NCBI RefSeq assembly: GCF_013385825.1
Contig: NZ_JACAPG010000008.1
Location: forward strand, 62,001 to 126,000
DNA: 64,000 nucleotides
DNA from: Pseudomonas reactans
Lineage (GTDB): Bacteria; Pseudomonadota; Gammaproteobacteria; Pseudomonadales; Pseudomonadaceae
Direction of reading: 5' to 3'
Position numbers and translations under genes: made by a program. Positions 8,683 through 17,137 of the stretch are shown here, in pieces (the first letter of the stretch is position 1; the number at the start of each line of letters is the position of its first letter). The notes beneath the pieces are model-generated. The model did no database searches. It had not been told where the DNA came from and saw only the letters and a list, made by a program, of their open reading frames with translations.

Positions 8683-8777
8683 GCCACACCGAAATGTAAA
8701 AAAACTCACCTTACTCAGCCGCCAACGGCCAAGCAGGTGCAGCCAACCCCCTTAAACGCATTATTGGAGAGAGCGCC

Positions 8778-9746
8778 ATGCGCACTGTCATCTTGCGTCG
8801 TGGTCTGGTCGCACTGTTTGCTGCGGCTGTGTCCTTCGGCGCCATTGTTCAAGCCCAAGCCGCCGAGACCCTGCGGATCGGTTATCAGAAGTACGGCACG
8901 CTGGTGCTGCTCAAAGCCAAGGGCACCTTGGAAAAACGCCTGGCTGCCCAGGGCGTGAACGTGCAGTGGACCGAGTTTCCTGGTGGCCCGCAATTGCTGG
9001 AAGGCCTGAACGTCGGCTCCATCGACTTCGGTGTGACTGGCGAAACCCCACCGGTCTTCGCTCAGGCCGCTGGCGCCGATTTGCTCTACGTGGCCTACGA
9101 GCCACCCGCGCCGACCAGCGAAGCGATCCTGGTGCCGAAAGATTCGCCGATCAAATCCGTGGCCGAGCTCAAGGGCAAGAAAATTGTCCTGAACAAAGGC
9201 TCCAACGTGCACTACCTGCTGGTGCGTGCCCTGGAAGACGCCGGCCTGAAATACACCGACGTGCAGACTGTGTTCCTGCCGCCCGCCGATGCGCGTGCCG
9301 CCTTCGAGCGTGGCAGCGTGGACGCCTGGGTCATCTGGGACCCGTACCAGGCCGCCGCCGAGAAACAACTGCAAGCCCGTACCCTGCGTGACGGCACCGG
9401 CATTGCCGACAACCACCAGTTTTATCTCGCGACCAAGCCTTACGCTGAAAAACACCCTGAAGTGGTCAAGGCGCTGATCGAAGAAGTGCGCGCCGTGGGC
9501 GAGTGGTCCAAGGCCAACCCGCAGGAAGTGACTGAACAAGTTGCCCCGCTGCTCGGCCTTCCAGCCGACATCACCCTGACCTCGGTGAAACGCCAAGGCT
9601 ACGGCGCGCTGTTCCTGACGCCGGAAGTGGTCGCCGCCCAGCAGAAAATCGCCGACAGCTTCTACCAACTCAAATTGATCCCCAAGCCCTTGAACATCAA
9701 GGACGTGATCTGGACACCCCCCGCCGCCGTGGCCAAAGCGCCGTAA
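8778..9746 (+). CDS. ssuA: Aliphatic sulfonate ABC transporter substrate-binding protein
   Basis: Periplasmic receptor delivering alkanesulfonates to the SsuBC transporter. The 322-residue protein has a signal peptide of about 28 residues, with a cleavable A-Q-A-A-E site. The mature start is [10 protein letters not shown], and the [16 protein letters not shown] segment is typical of SsuA. It is a distant paralogue of the TauA-like protein at 4148-5134. It lies 25 bp before ssuD in one operon. Function is strongly supported by context. Confidence 0.94.
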   Translation: MRTVILRRGLVALFAAAVSFGAIVQAQAAETLRIGYQKYGTLVLLKAKGTLEKRLAAQGVNVQWTEFPGGPQLLEGLNVGSIDFGVTGETPPVFAQAAGADLLYVAYEPPAPTSEAILVPKDSPIKSVAELKGKKIVLNKGSNVHYLLVRALEDAGLKYTDVQTVFLPPADARAAFERGSVDAWVIWDPYQAAAEKQLQARTLRDGTGIADNHQFYLATKPYAEKHPEVVKALIEEVRAVGEWSKANPQEVTEQVAPLLGLPADITLTSVKRQGYGALFLTPEVVAAQQKIADSFYQLKLIPKPLNIKDVIWTPPAAVAKAP

Positions 9747-9771
9747 TCCGACTTCTTCAGGAGACAACTCC

Positions 9772-10920
9772 ATGAGCCTCAACATTTTCTGGTTCCTGCC
9801 TACCCACGGCGACGGCCATTACCTTGGCACCGCCGAAGGCGCTCGCGCCGTCGACCACGGTTACCTGCAGCAAGTGGCCCAGGCCGCTGACCGCCTAGGG
9901 TTCGGCGGAGTGCTGATCCCTACCGGCCGCTCCTGCGAAGATTCGTGGTTGGTGGCGGCCTCGCTGATCCCGGTGACCCAGCGTCTGAAATTCCTTGTCG
10001 CCCTGCGCCCCGGGATCATTTCCCCGACGGTGGCCGCGCGTCAGGCCGCGACCCTGGACCGACTGTCCGGCGGCCGTGCCTTGTTCAACCTGGTGACCGG
10101 TGGTGACCCGGAAGAATTGGCCGGTGATGGCTTGTTCCTCAGTCATGAAGAGCGCTACCAGGCCTCGGTGGAATTCACCCGCATCTGGCGCCGTGTGCTG
10201 GAAGGCGAAACCGTGGACTACGACGGCGAGCACATCAGCGTCAAAGGCGCCAAGCTGCTCTACCCGCCGATCCAGCAACCGCGTCCGCCGCTGTACTTCG
10301 GCGGTTCTTCCGAAGCAGCCCAGGACCTGGCGGCCGAGCAGGTGGAGATGGTGTTGACCTGGGGCGAGCCACCGGCGGCTGTTGCGGAAAAAATCGAACA
10401 GGTTCGCGCCAAGACCGCGAAGCTTGGGCGCACCGTGCGTTTTGGTATTCGCCTGCATGTGATCGTGCGTGAAACCAACGACGAAGCGTGGAAAGCCGCC
10501 GACAAACTGATCTCCCACCTGGACGATGACACCATCGCCCGTGCCCAGGCTTCCTTGGCGCGGTTCGACTCTGTCGGTCAGCAACGCATGGCGGCCTTGC
10601 ATGGTGGCAATCGCGACAACCTGGAAGTCAGCCCCAACCTGTGGGCCGGCGTCGGCCTGGTGCGTGGCGGTGCAGGCACCGCCCTGGTGGGCGATGGCCC
10701 CACCGTGGCGGAACGCGTGAAGGAATACGCAGCCCTAGGCATCGACACCTTCATCTTCTCCGGTTATCCACACCTGGAAGAGTCGTATCGCGTCGCTGAG
10801 CTGCTCTTCCCACACCTGGATATCGAACGTCCCGAGTTGCCGAAAAGCGCCGGCTACGTCAGCCCGTTCGGCGAGATGGTCGCCAACGACATCCTTCCCA
10901 AAGCTGCGTCGGCGAGCTGA
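9772..10920 (+). CDS. ssuD: FMNH2-dependent alkanesulfonate monooxygenase
   Basis: Cleaves C1-C10 alkanesulfonates to aldehyde and sulfite using O2 and the FMNH2 made by SsuE. The 382-residue protein is a bacterial-luciferase-like TIM barrel. It opens with [15 protein letters not shown], and the [19 protein letters not shown] segment (about 79-97) is conserved in SsuD. Length equals that of the known enzymes. The ribosome binding site AGGAG precedes the ATG, and ssuC starts 8 bp after the stop. Confidence 0.95.
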   Translation: MSLNIFWFLPTHGDGHYLGTAEGARAVDHGYLQQVAQAADRLGFGGVLIPTGRSCEDSWLVAASLIPVTQRLKFLVALRPGIISPTVAARQAATLDRLSGGRALFNLVTGGDPEELAGDGLFLSHEERYQASVEFTRIWRRVLEGETVDYDGEHISVKGAKLLYPPIQQPRPPLYFGGSSEAAQDLAAEQVEMVLTWGEPPAAVAEKIEQVRAKTAKLGRTVRFGIRLHVIVRETNDEAWKAADKLISHLDDDTIARAQASLARFDSVGQQRMAALHGGNRDNLEVSPNLWAGVGLVRGGAGTALVGDGPTVAERVKEYAALGIDTFIFSGYPHLEESYRVAELLFPHLDIERPELPKSAGYVSPFGEMVANDILPKAASAS

Positions 10921-10928
10921 GGCAGCCC

Positions 10929-11717
10929 ATGAACTATGAAAAACTGAGCCATCGGATAGCGCCCTGGGTGCTCCCGATTTTGTTACTCGCGGTGTGGCAG
11001 TTGTCGGTCTCGGCGGGTTGGTTGTCGACCCGCATTCTGCCAGCGCCGAGTGCCGTCATCGCCGCCGGTGTCCACTTGGTCGCCAGTGGCGAAATCTGGA
11101 CTCACCTGGCCATCAGTGGCTGGCGTGCGGGTTTGGGCTTCGTGATTGGCGGCAGCATCGGCCTGGCCTTGGGCTTTATCACCGGTCTGTCGAAGTGGGG
11201 CGAACGCCTGCTGGACAGCTCGGTGCAGATGATCCGCAACGTGCCGCATTTGGCGCTGATTCCGCTGGTGATCCTGTGGTTTGGCATTGATGAGACGGCG
11301 AAGATTTTCCTGGTCGCCCTCGGCACGCTGTTCCCGATTTACCTCAACACCTATCACGGCATTCGCAACGTTGACCCGGCGCTGGTGGAAATGTCGCGCA
11401 GCTACGGCTTGTCCGGGTTCAGCCTGTTCCGTCAGGTGATCCTGCCGGGCGCGCTGCCATCGATTTTGGTGGGCGTGCGTTTTGCCCTGGGCTTCATGTG
11501 GCTGACGCTGATCGTGGCGGAAACCATCTCCGCCAGTTCCGGTATCGGTTACCTGGCGATGAACGCCCGCGAATTCCTGCAAACCGACGTGGTGGTGTTG
11601 GCCATTGTCATGTACGCGATCCTCGGCAAGCTGGCCGATCTGGCGGCGCGCGGTCTGGAGCGAGTGTGGCTGCGCTGGCATCCGGCGTATCAAGTAAATA
11701 AAGGAGGTGCGGCATGA
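10929..11717 (+). CDS. ssuC: Aliphatic sulfonate ABC transporter permease
   Basis: Inner-membrane subunit of the sulfonate importer. The 262 residues contain about six hydrophobic segments. A cytoplasmic EAA-type loop near residues 155-180 ([11 protein letters not shown]...L-P-G-A-L-P) docks the SsuB ATPase. The stop overlaps the ssuB start by 4 bp (ATGA), which implies translational coupling. Confidence 0.94.
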   Translation: MNYEKLSHRIAPWVLPILLLAVWQLSVSAGWLSTRILPAPSAVIAAGVHLVASGEIWTHLAISGWRAGLGFVIGGSIGLALGFITGLSKWGERLLDSSVQMIRNVPHLALIPLVILWFGIDETAKIFLVALGTLFPIYLNTYHGIRNVDPALVEMSRSYGLSGFSLFRQVILPGALPSILVGVRFALGFMWLTLIVAETISASSGIGYLAMNAREFLQTDVVVLAIVMYAILGKLADLAARGLERVWLRWHPAYQVNKGGAA

Positions 11718-12520
11718 CAGCTCAACAACCCCCGCGCCTGCTCAAGGGCATTCCCCTGGCGGTCCGCAAGTTGCGTAAGGCCTTTGGTGCGCGCGAAGTG
11801 CTCAAGGACATCGACCTGCATATTCCGGCCGGCCAATTCGTGGCGGTGGTCGGTCGCAGTGGTTGCGGCAAAAGTACCTTGCTACGCCTGCTGGCCGGCC
11901 TGGACAAGGCCAGCGGCGGCGAGCTGCTGGCCGGTTCCGCGCCGCTCAGTGAAGCGATTGAAGACACGCGGTTGATGTTCCAGGAAGCGCGCCTGCTGCC
12001 GTGGAAAAAGATCATCGACAACGTGGGCCTGGGCCTTAAAGGCAACTGGCGCCCCAAAGCGTTGGAAGCCCTGGAAGCGGTTGGCCTGGCTGAACGCGCC
12101 AATGAATGGCCGGCGGCGCTGTCCGGCGGGCAGAAGCAACGCGTGGCCCTGGCCCGTGCGCTGATTCACCAACCGCGCTTGCTGCTGCTGGATGAGCCGT
12201 TGGGTGCGCTGGATGCCTTGACCCGTATCGAGATGCAGCAACTGATCGAAAACCTCTGGCAGAAGCACGGCTTCACCGTGTTGCTGGTCACCCACGACGT
12301 CAGCGAAGCCGTGGCGATTGCCGACCGGGTGATCCTGATCGAAGACGGCGAAATAGGTTTGGACCTGATCGTCGACCTGCCACGCCCACGTGCCCGGGGC
12401 TCACATCGGCTGGCCGCGTTGGAAGCTGAAGTGCTCAACCGTGTGTTGTCCCTGCCGGGCTCGCCGCCGGAACCTGAACCTGTTTCACCGCTGCCTACGC
12501 AATTGCGTTGGGCTCAATAA
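11714..12520 (+). CDS. ssuB: Aliphatic sulfonate ABC transporter ATP-binding protein
   Basis: Powers sulfonate import with SsuA and SsuC. Walker A is G-R-S-G-C-G-K-S-T at residues 47-55. The signature L-S-G-G-Q-K-Q-R and the Walker B segment [12 protein letters not shown] are in their usual order, followed by the switch histidine in V-T-H-D-V. At 268 residues it has the normal length for the family. The start overlaps the end of ssuC, and ssuF follows after 16 bp. Confidence 0.95.
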   Translation: MTAQQPPRLLKGIPLAVRKLRKAFGAREVLKDIDLHIPAGQFVAVVGRSGCGKSTLLRLLAGLDKASGGELLAGSAPLSEAIEDTRLMFQEARLLPWKKIIDNVGLGLKGNWRPKALEALEAVGLAERANEWPAALSGGQKQRVALARALIHQPRLLLLDEPLGALDALTRIEMQQLIENLWQKHGFTVLLVTHDVSEAVAIADRVILIEDGEIGLDLIVDLPRPRARGSHRLAALEAEVLNRVLSLPGSPPEPEPVSPLPTQLRWAQ

Positions 12521-12536
12521 ACGAAGGAAGAACATC

Positions 12537-12752
12537 ATGACTATTAAAGCCATCAACGTGCGTAACCAGTTCAAAGGCACCATCAAGGAAATCGTCGAAG
12601 GCGACGTGCTGTCGGAAATCGACGTGCAGACTGCGTCCGGCATCGTGACTTCGGTGATCACTACACGCTCGGTCAAAGAGCTGGAGCTGGTGATTGGCAG
12701 TGAAGTGATTGCCTTCGTTAAATCCACCGAGGTGTCGATCGCCAAATTGTGA
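12537..12752 (+). CDS. ssuF: Mop/TOBE-type molybdopterin-binding protein SsuF
   Basis: A 71-residue single-domain protein of the Mop/TOBE fold (N-x-F-K-G-T-I-K-E-I near the start, V-T-S-V-I-T-T-R-S-V in the middle, and V-I-A-F-V-K-S-T-E-V-S at the end), which usually binds molybdate or other oxyanions as oligomers. It is the last gene of ssuEADCBF, the order described in P. putida, where ssuF is needed for growth on sulfonates by an unknown mechanism. The open frame extends upstream, but the ATG at 12537 has GAAGGAAG before it and gives the expected small size. Confidence 0.9.
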   Translation: MTIKAINVRNQFKGTIKEIVEGDVLSEIDVQTASGIVTSVITTRSVKELELVIGSEVIAFVKSTEVSIAKL

Positions 12753-12764
12753 TTGCACAAGCCA

Positions 12765-12849
12765 CTGTAGGAGCTGGCTTGCCGGCGATAGGCCCTCACG
12801 CCTTGCGGTGATGTCGGGAGCGCTATCGCCGGCAAGCCGGCTCCTACAG
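12765..12849. repeat. REP doublet, family A
   Basis: Inverted pair of the TAGGAGCYGGCTTGCCGGCGAT core, about 40 bp apart. Its right end runs into the convergent TetR gene and supplies that gene's TAG stop codon (complement of 12844-12846). Confidence 0.92.
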
Positions 12850-13482
12850 GTTTTTGCGCTTGGGCAAATAGGCCGGCAAATACAGCCCCACATACGCATC
12901 AAACACCCGCATCCCTTCCTCCGCCATGCGCGGCGTGATCAACCCATGCTGATGCACCGAGCGCGCATACACGCGGTCGCTCAACTCCAGGGCCAAGGCA
13001 AACACGTCCACATCATTCGGTAGCGCCGGCACTTCAAAGTGACGGTTGAACACCGTGAGCATCAAATCGCCCAACTCCAGATCATGCTGACGATCCGCCT
13101 GGGTCACCTCCGTCAGCCCATGTTGGGCCAGGATCAACTGGCGGGCGGCGGCATCCTGATCGTAGACAGTGAGCATGCGCTGCTCAACGATATAGGACAG
13201 GTCGCGCCAATGCTTGAGTGAGTCATGGTCGATAGGGGCCTGGATAGCCGCCCGGAATGCGCCGTGAACGTCAGCGGTCAAGGCTTCCAGCAAGGCCGGC
13301 ACACTGGCGAAAAAGTGATACACCGACGACGGCGGAATCTGCGCCCGCTCGGCCACGCTATAGATCGACAAACTTGCCACGCCTTCGGCCGCCAGCAGGG
13401 TGCGGGCAGCGTCGAGGATCGCATCGATCCGGGCCTGGCTGCGGGCGCGGGGTTTGCGAGGGGCGGCGGGGCGGGTGGTCAT
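12844..13482 (-). CDS. TetR/AcrR-family transcriptional regulator
   Basis: The 212-residue protein has an Arg-rich N-terminus and a TetR-type DNA-binding domain at about residues 15-65 (I-D-A-I-L-D-A-A...V-A-E-R-A-Q-I-P-P-S-S-V-Y-H-F-F). A helical ligand domain follows. The target is unknown: it converges on ssuF and is followed upstream by spuI on the same strand, 264 bp away with a terminator between. The last codons and the stop lie inside the REP doublet, so the C-terminus appears to have been set by the repeat. Confidence 0.88.
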   Translation of the reverse strand: MTTRPAAPRKPRARSQARIDAILDAARTLLAAEGVASLSIYSVAERAQIPPSSVYHFFASVPALLEALTADVHGAFRAAIQAPIDHDSLKHWRDLSYIVEQRMLTVYDQDAAARQLILAQHGLTEVTQADRQHDLELGDLMLTVFNRHFEVPALPNDVDVFALALELSDRVYARSVHQHGLITPRMAEEGMRVFDAYVGLYLPAYLPKRKNL

Positions 13483-13558
13483 GGAAGTCTCCTACAAGGC
13501 AGAGCGCATTGTACGCAGAGCATAAGGATGATCCATACCTGTGAGGCGACTGTGTACG

Positions 13559-13693
13559 TGTGGCGAGCGGGCTTGCCCCGCGTTGGGCCGCGCAGCGGCC
13601 CCAATAAAAAACGCCGAGTTCCTTCTGAAAGAACTCGGCGTCTGGATTTAGGGCTGCTTCGCAGCCCAACGCAGGGCAAGCCTGCTCGCCACA
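13559..13693. repeat. Inverted repeat of a third palindrome family
   Basis: Arms TGTGGCGAGCGGGCTTGCCC (from 13559) and the near-complement ending at 13693 flank inner complementary GGGC/GCCC tracts and a central terminator hairpin. It resembles family A and B REPs in plan but has a different core (GGCGAGCGGGCTTGCCC). It is the only full copy of this core in the window. Confidence 0.75.
13604..13641 (-). terminator. Rho-independent terminator of spuI
   Basis: Read on the minus strand, an 11-bp perfect stem (13631-13641 with 13611-13621) is followed by a run of T. It lies about 105 bp beyond the spuI stop. Confidence 0.85.
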
Positions 13694-13746
13694 ACAAGGC
13701 AGCTCACTACAGCGAGCCAACTCAACACATTTACAGTCGCAACCGC

Positions 13747-15123
13747 TTACACGGTATGCAAGTACCAGTTGTACTCAAGGTCAGAGATGGAATGTTCAAA
13801 CTCTTCCAGCTCACTTTCCTTACAGGCGACGAAGATATCGATGTATTTAGGATCGATGTACTTGGCCATCACCTCGCTGTCGTCCAACTCACGCAGGGCA
13901 TCACGCAGGTTGTTCGGCAGGCTCTGTTCGTTCTGCTCGTAGCTGTTGCCTTCCACCGGTGCGCCAGGCTCGATCTTGTTGGTCAGGCCGTGGTGCACGC
14001 CTGCCAGGACCGAAGCCATCAGCAGGTAAGGGTTGGCGTCGGCGCCGGCCACGCGGTGTTCGATACGTACGGCGTCGGACGAGCCGGTCGGTACGCGGAT
14101 CGCCACGGTGCGGTTATCCAGGCCCCAGCACGGCGAGTTCGGCACGTAGAACTGTGCGCCGAAACGACGGTAGGAGTTGACGTTGGGGCACAGGAACGCC
14201 ATTTGGGCGGGCAGGGTCTCGAGCACACCGCCGATCGCGTGACGCAATGCGGCGTTCTGCTCGGGATCCTCGCTGGCAAAAATGTTCTTGCCGTCCTTGT
14301 CCAGAATGGAGATGTGTACGTGCAAACCGTTGCCTGCCTGGCCCGGGTAAGGCTTGGCCATGAAGGTGGTGTCCATCTCATGGTCGTAGGCGATGTTCTT
14401 GATCAGGCGCTTGAGCAGTACCGCGTAGTCGCAGGCCTTGATGGGGTCGGCCACGTGGTGCAGGTTCACTTCGAACTGCGCCGGGGCACTTTCCTTGACG
14501 ATGGCGTCGGCCGGGATGCCTTGCTCCTTCGCACCTTCCAGAATGTCCTGGAGGCAGTCGACGTATTCGTCGAGGTCGTCGATCAGGTAGACCTGTGTCG
14601 AGTGCGGGCGTTTGCCGGAGATCGGCGAGCGGGGCGGTTGTGGGCGGCCGTTCACGTTCTCCTGGTCGATCAGGTAGAACTCAAGTTCGAAGGCGGCGCA
14701 GATGGTCAGACCGAGGTCGTCGAATTTGGTTACAACTTGGCGGAGCACTTCGCGCGGATCGGCGAAGAAAGGTTCACCTTCAAGTTCGTGCATGGTCATC
14801 AGCAGTTGCGCGGTAGGGCGCTTTTGCCAGGGTTCATTGCACAGGGTGTCGGGGATCGGATAACAGATTCGGTCAGCATCACCGATGTCCAGGCCCAGGC
14901 CGGTGCTTTCCACCGTAGAGCCGTTGATATCCAGGGCAAATAAAGAGGCAGGCAGGTTAATGCCCTTCTCGTAAACCTTGTGGAGGCTGGTGCGTTCGAT
15001 GCGCTTGCCGCGCACCACACCATTCATATCCGCAATTAGAAGGTCTACGTACAGAACCTCAGGATGATCCTTAAGGAACGCGTTCGCTTCGTTAAGCTGA
15101 ACGGCACGCGGGGGTACCGACAT
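13747..15123 (-). CDS. spuI: Gamma-glutamylpolyamine synthetase (glutamine synthetase family)
   Basis: ATP-dependent ligation of glutamate to an amine such as putrescine or another polyamine, the entry step of the gamma-glutamylation route. The 458-residue protein carries glutamine-synthetase motifs: A-F-E-L-E-F-Y (about residue 145), the N-G-L-H-V-H-I-S loop (about 268-275), and the R-I-E-H-R-V-A-G-A-D-A-N-P-Y segment (about 350-363). It is divergent from spuB and about the length of P. aeruginosa SpuI (PA0296). The choice of SpuI over another PuuA-type paralogue rests on this position; amine preference is not readable. Confidence 0.88.
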   Translation of the reverse strand: MSVPPRAVQLNEANAFLKDHPEVLYVDLLIADMNGVVRGKRIERTSLHKVYEKGINLPASLFALDINGSTVESTGLGLDIGDADRICYPIPDTLCNEPWQKRPTAQLLMTMHELEGEPFFADPREVLRQVVTKFDDLGLTICAAFELEFYLIDQENVNGRPQPPRSPISGKRPHSTQVYLIDDLDEYVDCLQDILEGAKEQGIPADAIVKESAPAQFEVNLHHVADPIKACDYAVLLKRLIKNIAYDHEMDTTFMAKPYPGQAGNGLHVHISILDKDGKNIFASEDPEQNAALRHAIGGVLETLPAQMAFLCPNVNSYRRFGAQFYVPNSPCWGLDNRTVAIRVPTGSSDAVRIEHRVAGADANPYLLMASVLAGVHHGLTNKIEPGAPVEGNSYEQNEQSLPNNLRDALRELDDSEVMAKYIDPKYIDIFVACKESELEEFEHSISDLEYNWYLHTV

Positions 15124-15720
15124 GATGCAACACCTTTGTTGTTAAAAATATCAATCATTGATCTTTTCTGGTTTCAGTCAACCCGAACGGCATGCCGAAG
15201 TCAAGCGAGGCCTTTTTTGCCCTAAAAAAGCGCTGCGATGGCTTTTTTGGGGCTTTTTGGGGCGGTTTTTCGGATTTGAGGGGCTTGGGACTAGCAGGCT
15301 TGAGCGGCCCGTGTTGTATTTTTTACGGGGGTGTTGTGTAAAAAAATGAACAAGGCTAAGCTCGATTCAAACCCATAACAGCAATAATACCGGGGTGCTT
15401 CATGTTTCACCTGCCGCCCAACGGCGTCTTGGCCTGCTTCAGCCGGGCTGTGTCATCCGTCCATTCTTCCCGCGTGAATACCCGCGCACCGGCCAATATT
15501 CTTGACGCCCGGGCCGACCTCTTTTTTGCCTCCTCATTTGTCACCGAACGGCATGCGCCTCGCGTGCTGCTCAAGATTGCGCACAACTTTGGCGTGAGGA
15601 ATGCAACGCTGCAGCAAATGGCAGGTAAGCTCCTACCCTGAATGAAAAAACGACGCGGATGCTGCGTCAACCAACGCCTGGCCTTTAATGGATGCCAGGA
15701 AACCCAGCCCAGAGGCATTT
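15124..15720. other. Gap between spuI and spuB where spuA is expected
   Basis: This is a 597-bp stretch between divergent glutamine-synthetase-like genes. Its left part (15124-15400) has T/A runs and no frame, and it probably contains the spuI promoter. The rest holds one 79-codon frame (15402-15641, listed separately) and the spuB leader. In P. aeruginosa this position is occupied by spuA, a gamma-glutamyl-GABA hydrolase of about 250 residues; nothing of that size fits here. Confidence 0.6.
15402..15641 (+). CDS. Small ORF of unknown function (doubtful)
   Basis: A 79-residue frame with a GGGGTG element 8 nt before its ATG. I do not recognise it. The first residues, M-F-H-L-P-P-N-G-V-L-A-C, loosely recall the P-x-x-G-V-x-x-C opening of SpuA/PuuD hydrolases, and the frame sits where spuA would be. 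The similarity ends after about 12 residues and may be chance. Third codon positions are only moderately GC-rich, less than in adjacent genes. It could be a remnant, a real small protein or noise. Confidence 0.22.
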   Translation: MFHLPPNGVLACFSRAVSSVHSSRVNTRAPANILDARADLFFASSFVTERHAPRVLLKIAHNFGVRNATLQQMAGKLLP

Positions 15721-17079
15721 ATGAGTAACAACCTCGACCAGCTCACCGATTGGTTGAAAGACCACAAGATCACAGAAGTCGAATGCATGATTGGCGACCT
15801 CACCGGCATCACCCGGGGCAAGATCTCGCCGACCAACAAGTTCATCGCCGAAAAAGGCATGCGCCTGCCCGAGAGCGTGCTGTTGCAGACCGTGACCGGC
15901 GACTATGTCGAAGACGACATCTATTACGAATTGCTCGACCCGGCCGACATCGACATGATCTGCCGCCCTGACCAGAACGCGGTCTACCTGGTGCCCTGGG
16001 CCATCGAGCCCACCGCTCAGGTGATCCACGACACCTACGACAAGCAAGGCAACCCGATCGAGCTGTCGCCGCGCAACGTACTCAAGAAAGTCCTCAAGCT
16101 CTACGCCGACAGGGGCTGGCAGCCCATCGTGGCGCCCGAGATGGAGTTCTACCTGACCAAGCGTTGCGAAGACCCTGACTTCCCGCTGCAACCGCCGATT
16201 GGTCGCTCCGGTCGCCCGGAAACCGGTCGCCAGTCCTTCTCTATAGAAGCGGCCAACGAATTCGACCCATTGTTCGAAGACGTCTACGACTGGTGCGAAC
16301 TGCAGGAGCTGGACCTCGACACCCTGATCCACGAAGACGGCACCGCGCAGATGGAAATCAACTTCCGTCACGGCGATGCGCTGTCCCTGGCCGACCAGAT
16401 TCTGGTGTTCAAGCGCACCATGCGTGAAGCCGCGCTCAAGCACGACGTGGCCGCCACCTTCATGGCCAAGCCCATGACCGGCGAGCCCGGCAGCGCGATG
16501 CACCTGCACCAGAGCATCATCGACATCGCCACCGGCAAGAACGTCTTCTCCAATGAAGACGGGACCATGAGCCAGCTGTTCCTCAACCACATTGGCGGCC
16601 TGCAGAAATTCATCCCTGAACTGCTGCCGTTGTTTGCCCCCAACGTGAACTCGTTCCGCCGCTTCCTGCCCGACACCTCGGCGCCGGTGAACGTGGAATG
16701 GGGCGAAGAAAACCGCACCGTCGGCTTGCGTGTTCCGGATGCCGGCCCGCAGAACCGTCGTGTGGAAAACCGCCTGCCGGGCGCCGATGCCAACCCGTAC
16801 CTGGCGATTGCCGCCAGCCTGTTGTGCGGCTACATCGGCATGGTCGAAGGCCATAACCCAAGCGCGCCAGTGGTGGGTCGTGGTTACGAGCGACGCAACC
16901 TGCGCCTGCCGTTGACCATCGAAGACGCCCTGGAACGCATGGAAAACAGCAAGACCATCGAGAAATACCTGGGTCAAAAATTCATCACAGGCTACGTCGC
17001 GGTCAAGCGGGCCGAGCATGAAAACTTCAAGCGCGTGATCAGTTCGTGGGAGCGGGAATTCCTGCTCTTCGCCGTCTGA
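15721..17079 (+). CDS. spuB: Gamma-glutamylpolyamine synthetase (glutamine synthetase family)
   Basis: A second glutamine-synthetase-family ligase of polyamine catabolism. From ATG 15721 the product has 452 residues, the length I recall for SpuB; the frame is open to 15688 but that adds an unlikely leader. Motifs include A-P-E-M-E-F-Y (about residue 140), S-A-M-H-L-H-Q-S in the glutamate/metal region (about 259-266), and N-R-L-P-G-A-D-A-N-P-Y (about 350-360). It differs enough from spuI to have a different amine preference. It is followed by a hairpin and spuC 58 bp later. Confidence 0.9.
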   Translation: MSNNLDQLTDWLKDHKITEVECMIGDLTGITRGKISPTNKFIAEKGMRLPESVLLQTVTGDYVEDDIYYELLDPADIDMICRPDQNAVYLVPWAIEPTAQVIHDTYDKQGNPIELSPRNVLKKVLKLYADRGWQPIVAPEMEFYLTKRCEDPDFPLQPPIGRSGRPETGRQSFSIEAANEFDPLFEDVYDWCELQELDLDTLIHEDGTAQMEINFRHGDALSLADQILVFKRTMREAALKHDVAATFMAKPMTGEPGSAMHLHQSIIDIATGKNVFSNEDGTMSQLFLNHIGGLQKFIPELLPLFAPNVNSFRRFLPDTSAPVNVEWGEENRTVGLRVPDAGPQNRRVENRLPGADANPYLAIAASLLCGYIGMVEGHNPSAPVVGRGYERRNLRLPLTIEDALERMENSKTIEKYLGQKFITGYVAVKRAEHENFKRVISSWEREFLLFAV

Positions 17080-17085
17080 TGCGCC

Positions 17086-17111
17086 GGGCGCGCCCTTTAA
17101 ACGGCGCGCCC
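17086..17111 (+). other. Intercistronic stem-loop between spuB and spuC
   Basis: Perfect 9-bp arms, GGGCGCGCC (17086-17094) and GGCGCGCCC (17103-17111), with an 8-nt loop. No T-run follows, so it is more likely a processing or stabilising hairpin than a terminator. Confidence 0.5.
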
Positions 17112-17137
17112 TTCACTGAAAAGTCTAGGAGATTGGT

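Noticed and set aside
13225..14943. A 572-codon plus-strand frame across the TetR and spuI genes
   Set aside because: It runs opposite to two well-supported minus-strand genes and through a terminator hairpin, so it cannot be a real gene.
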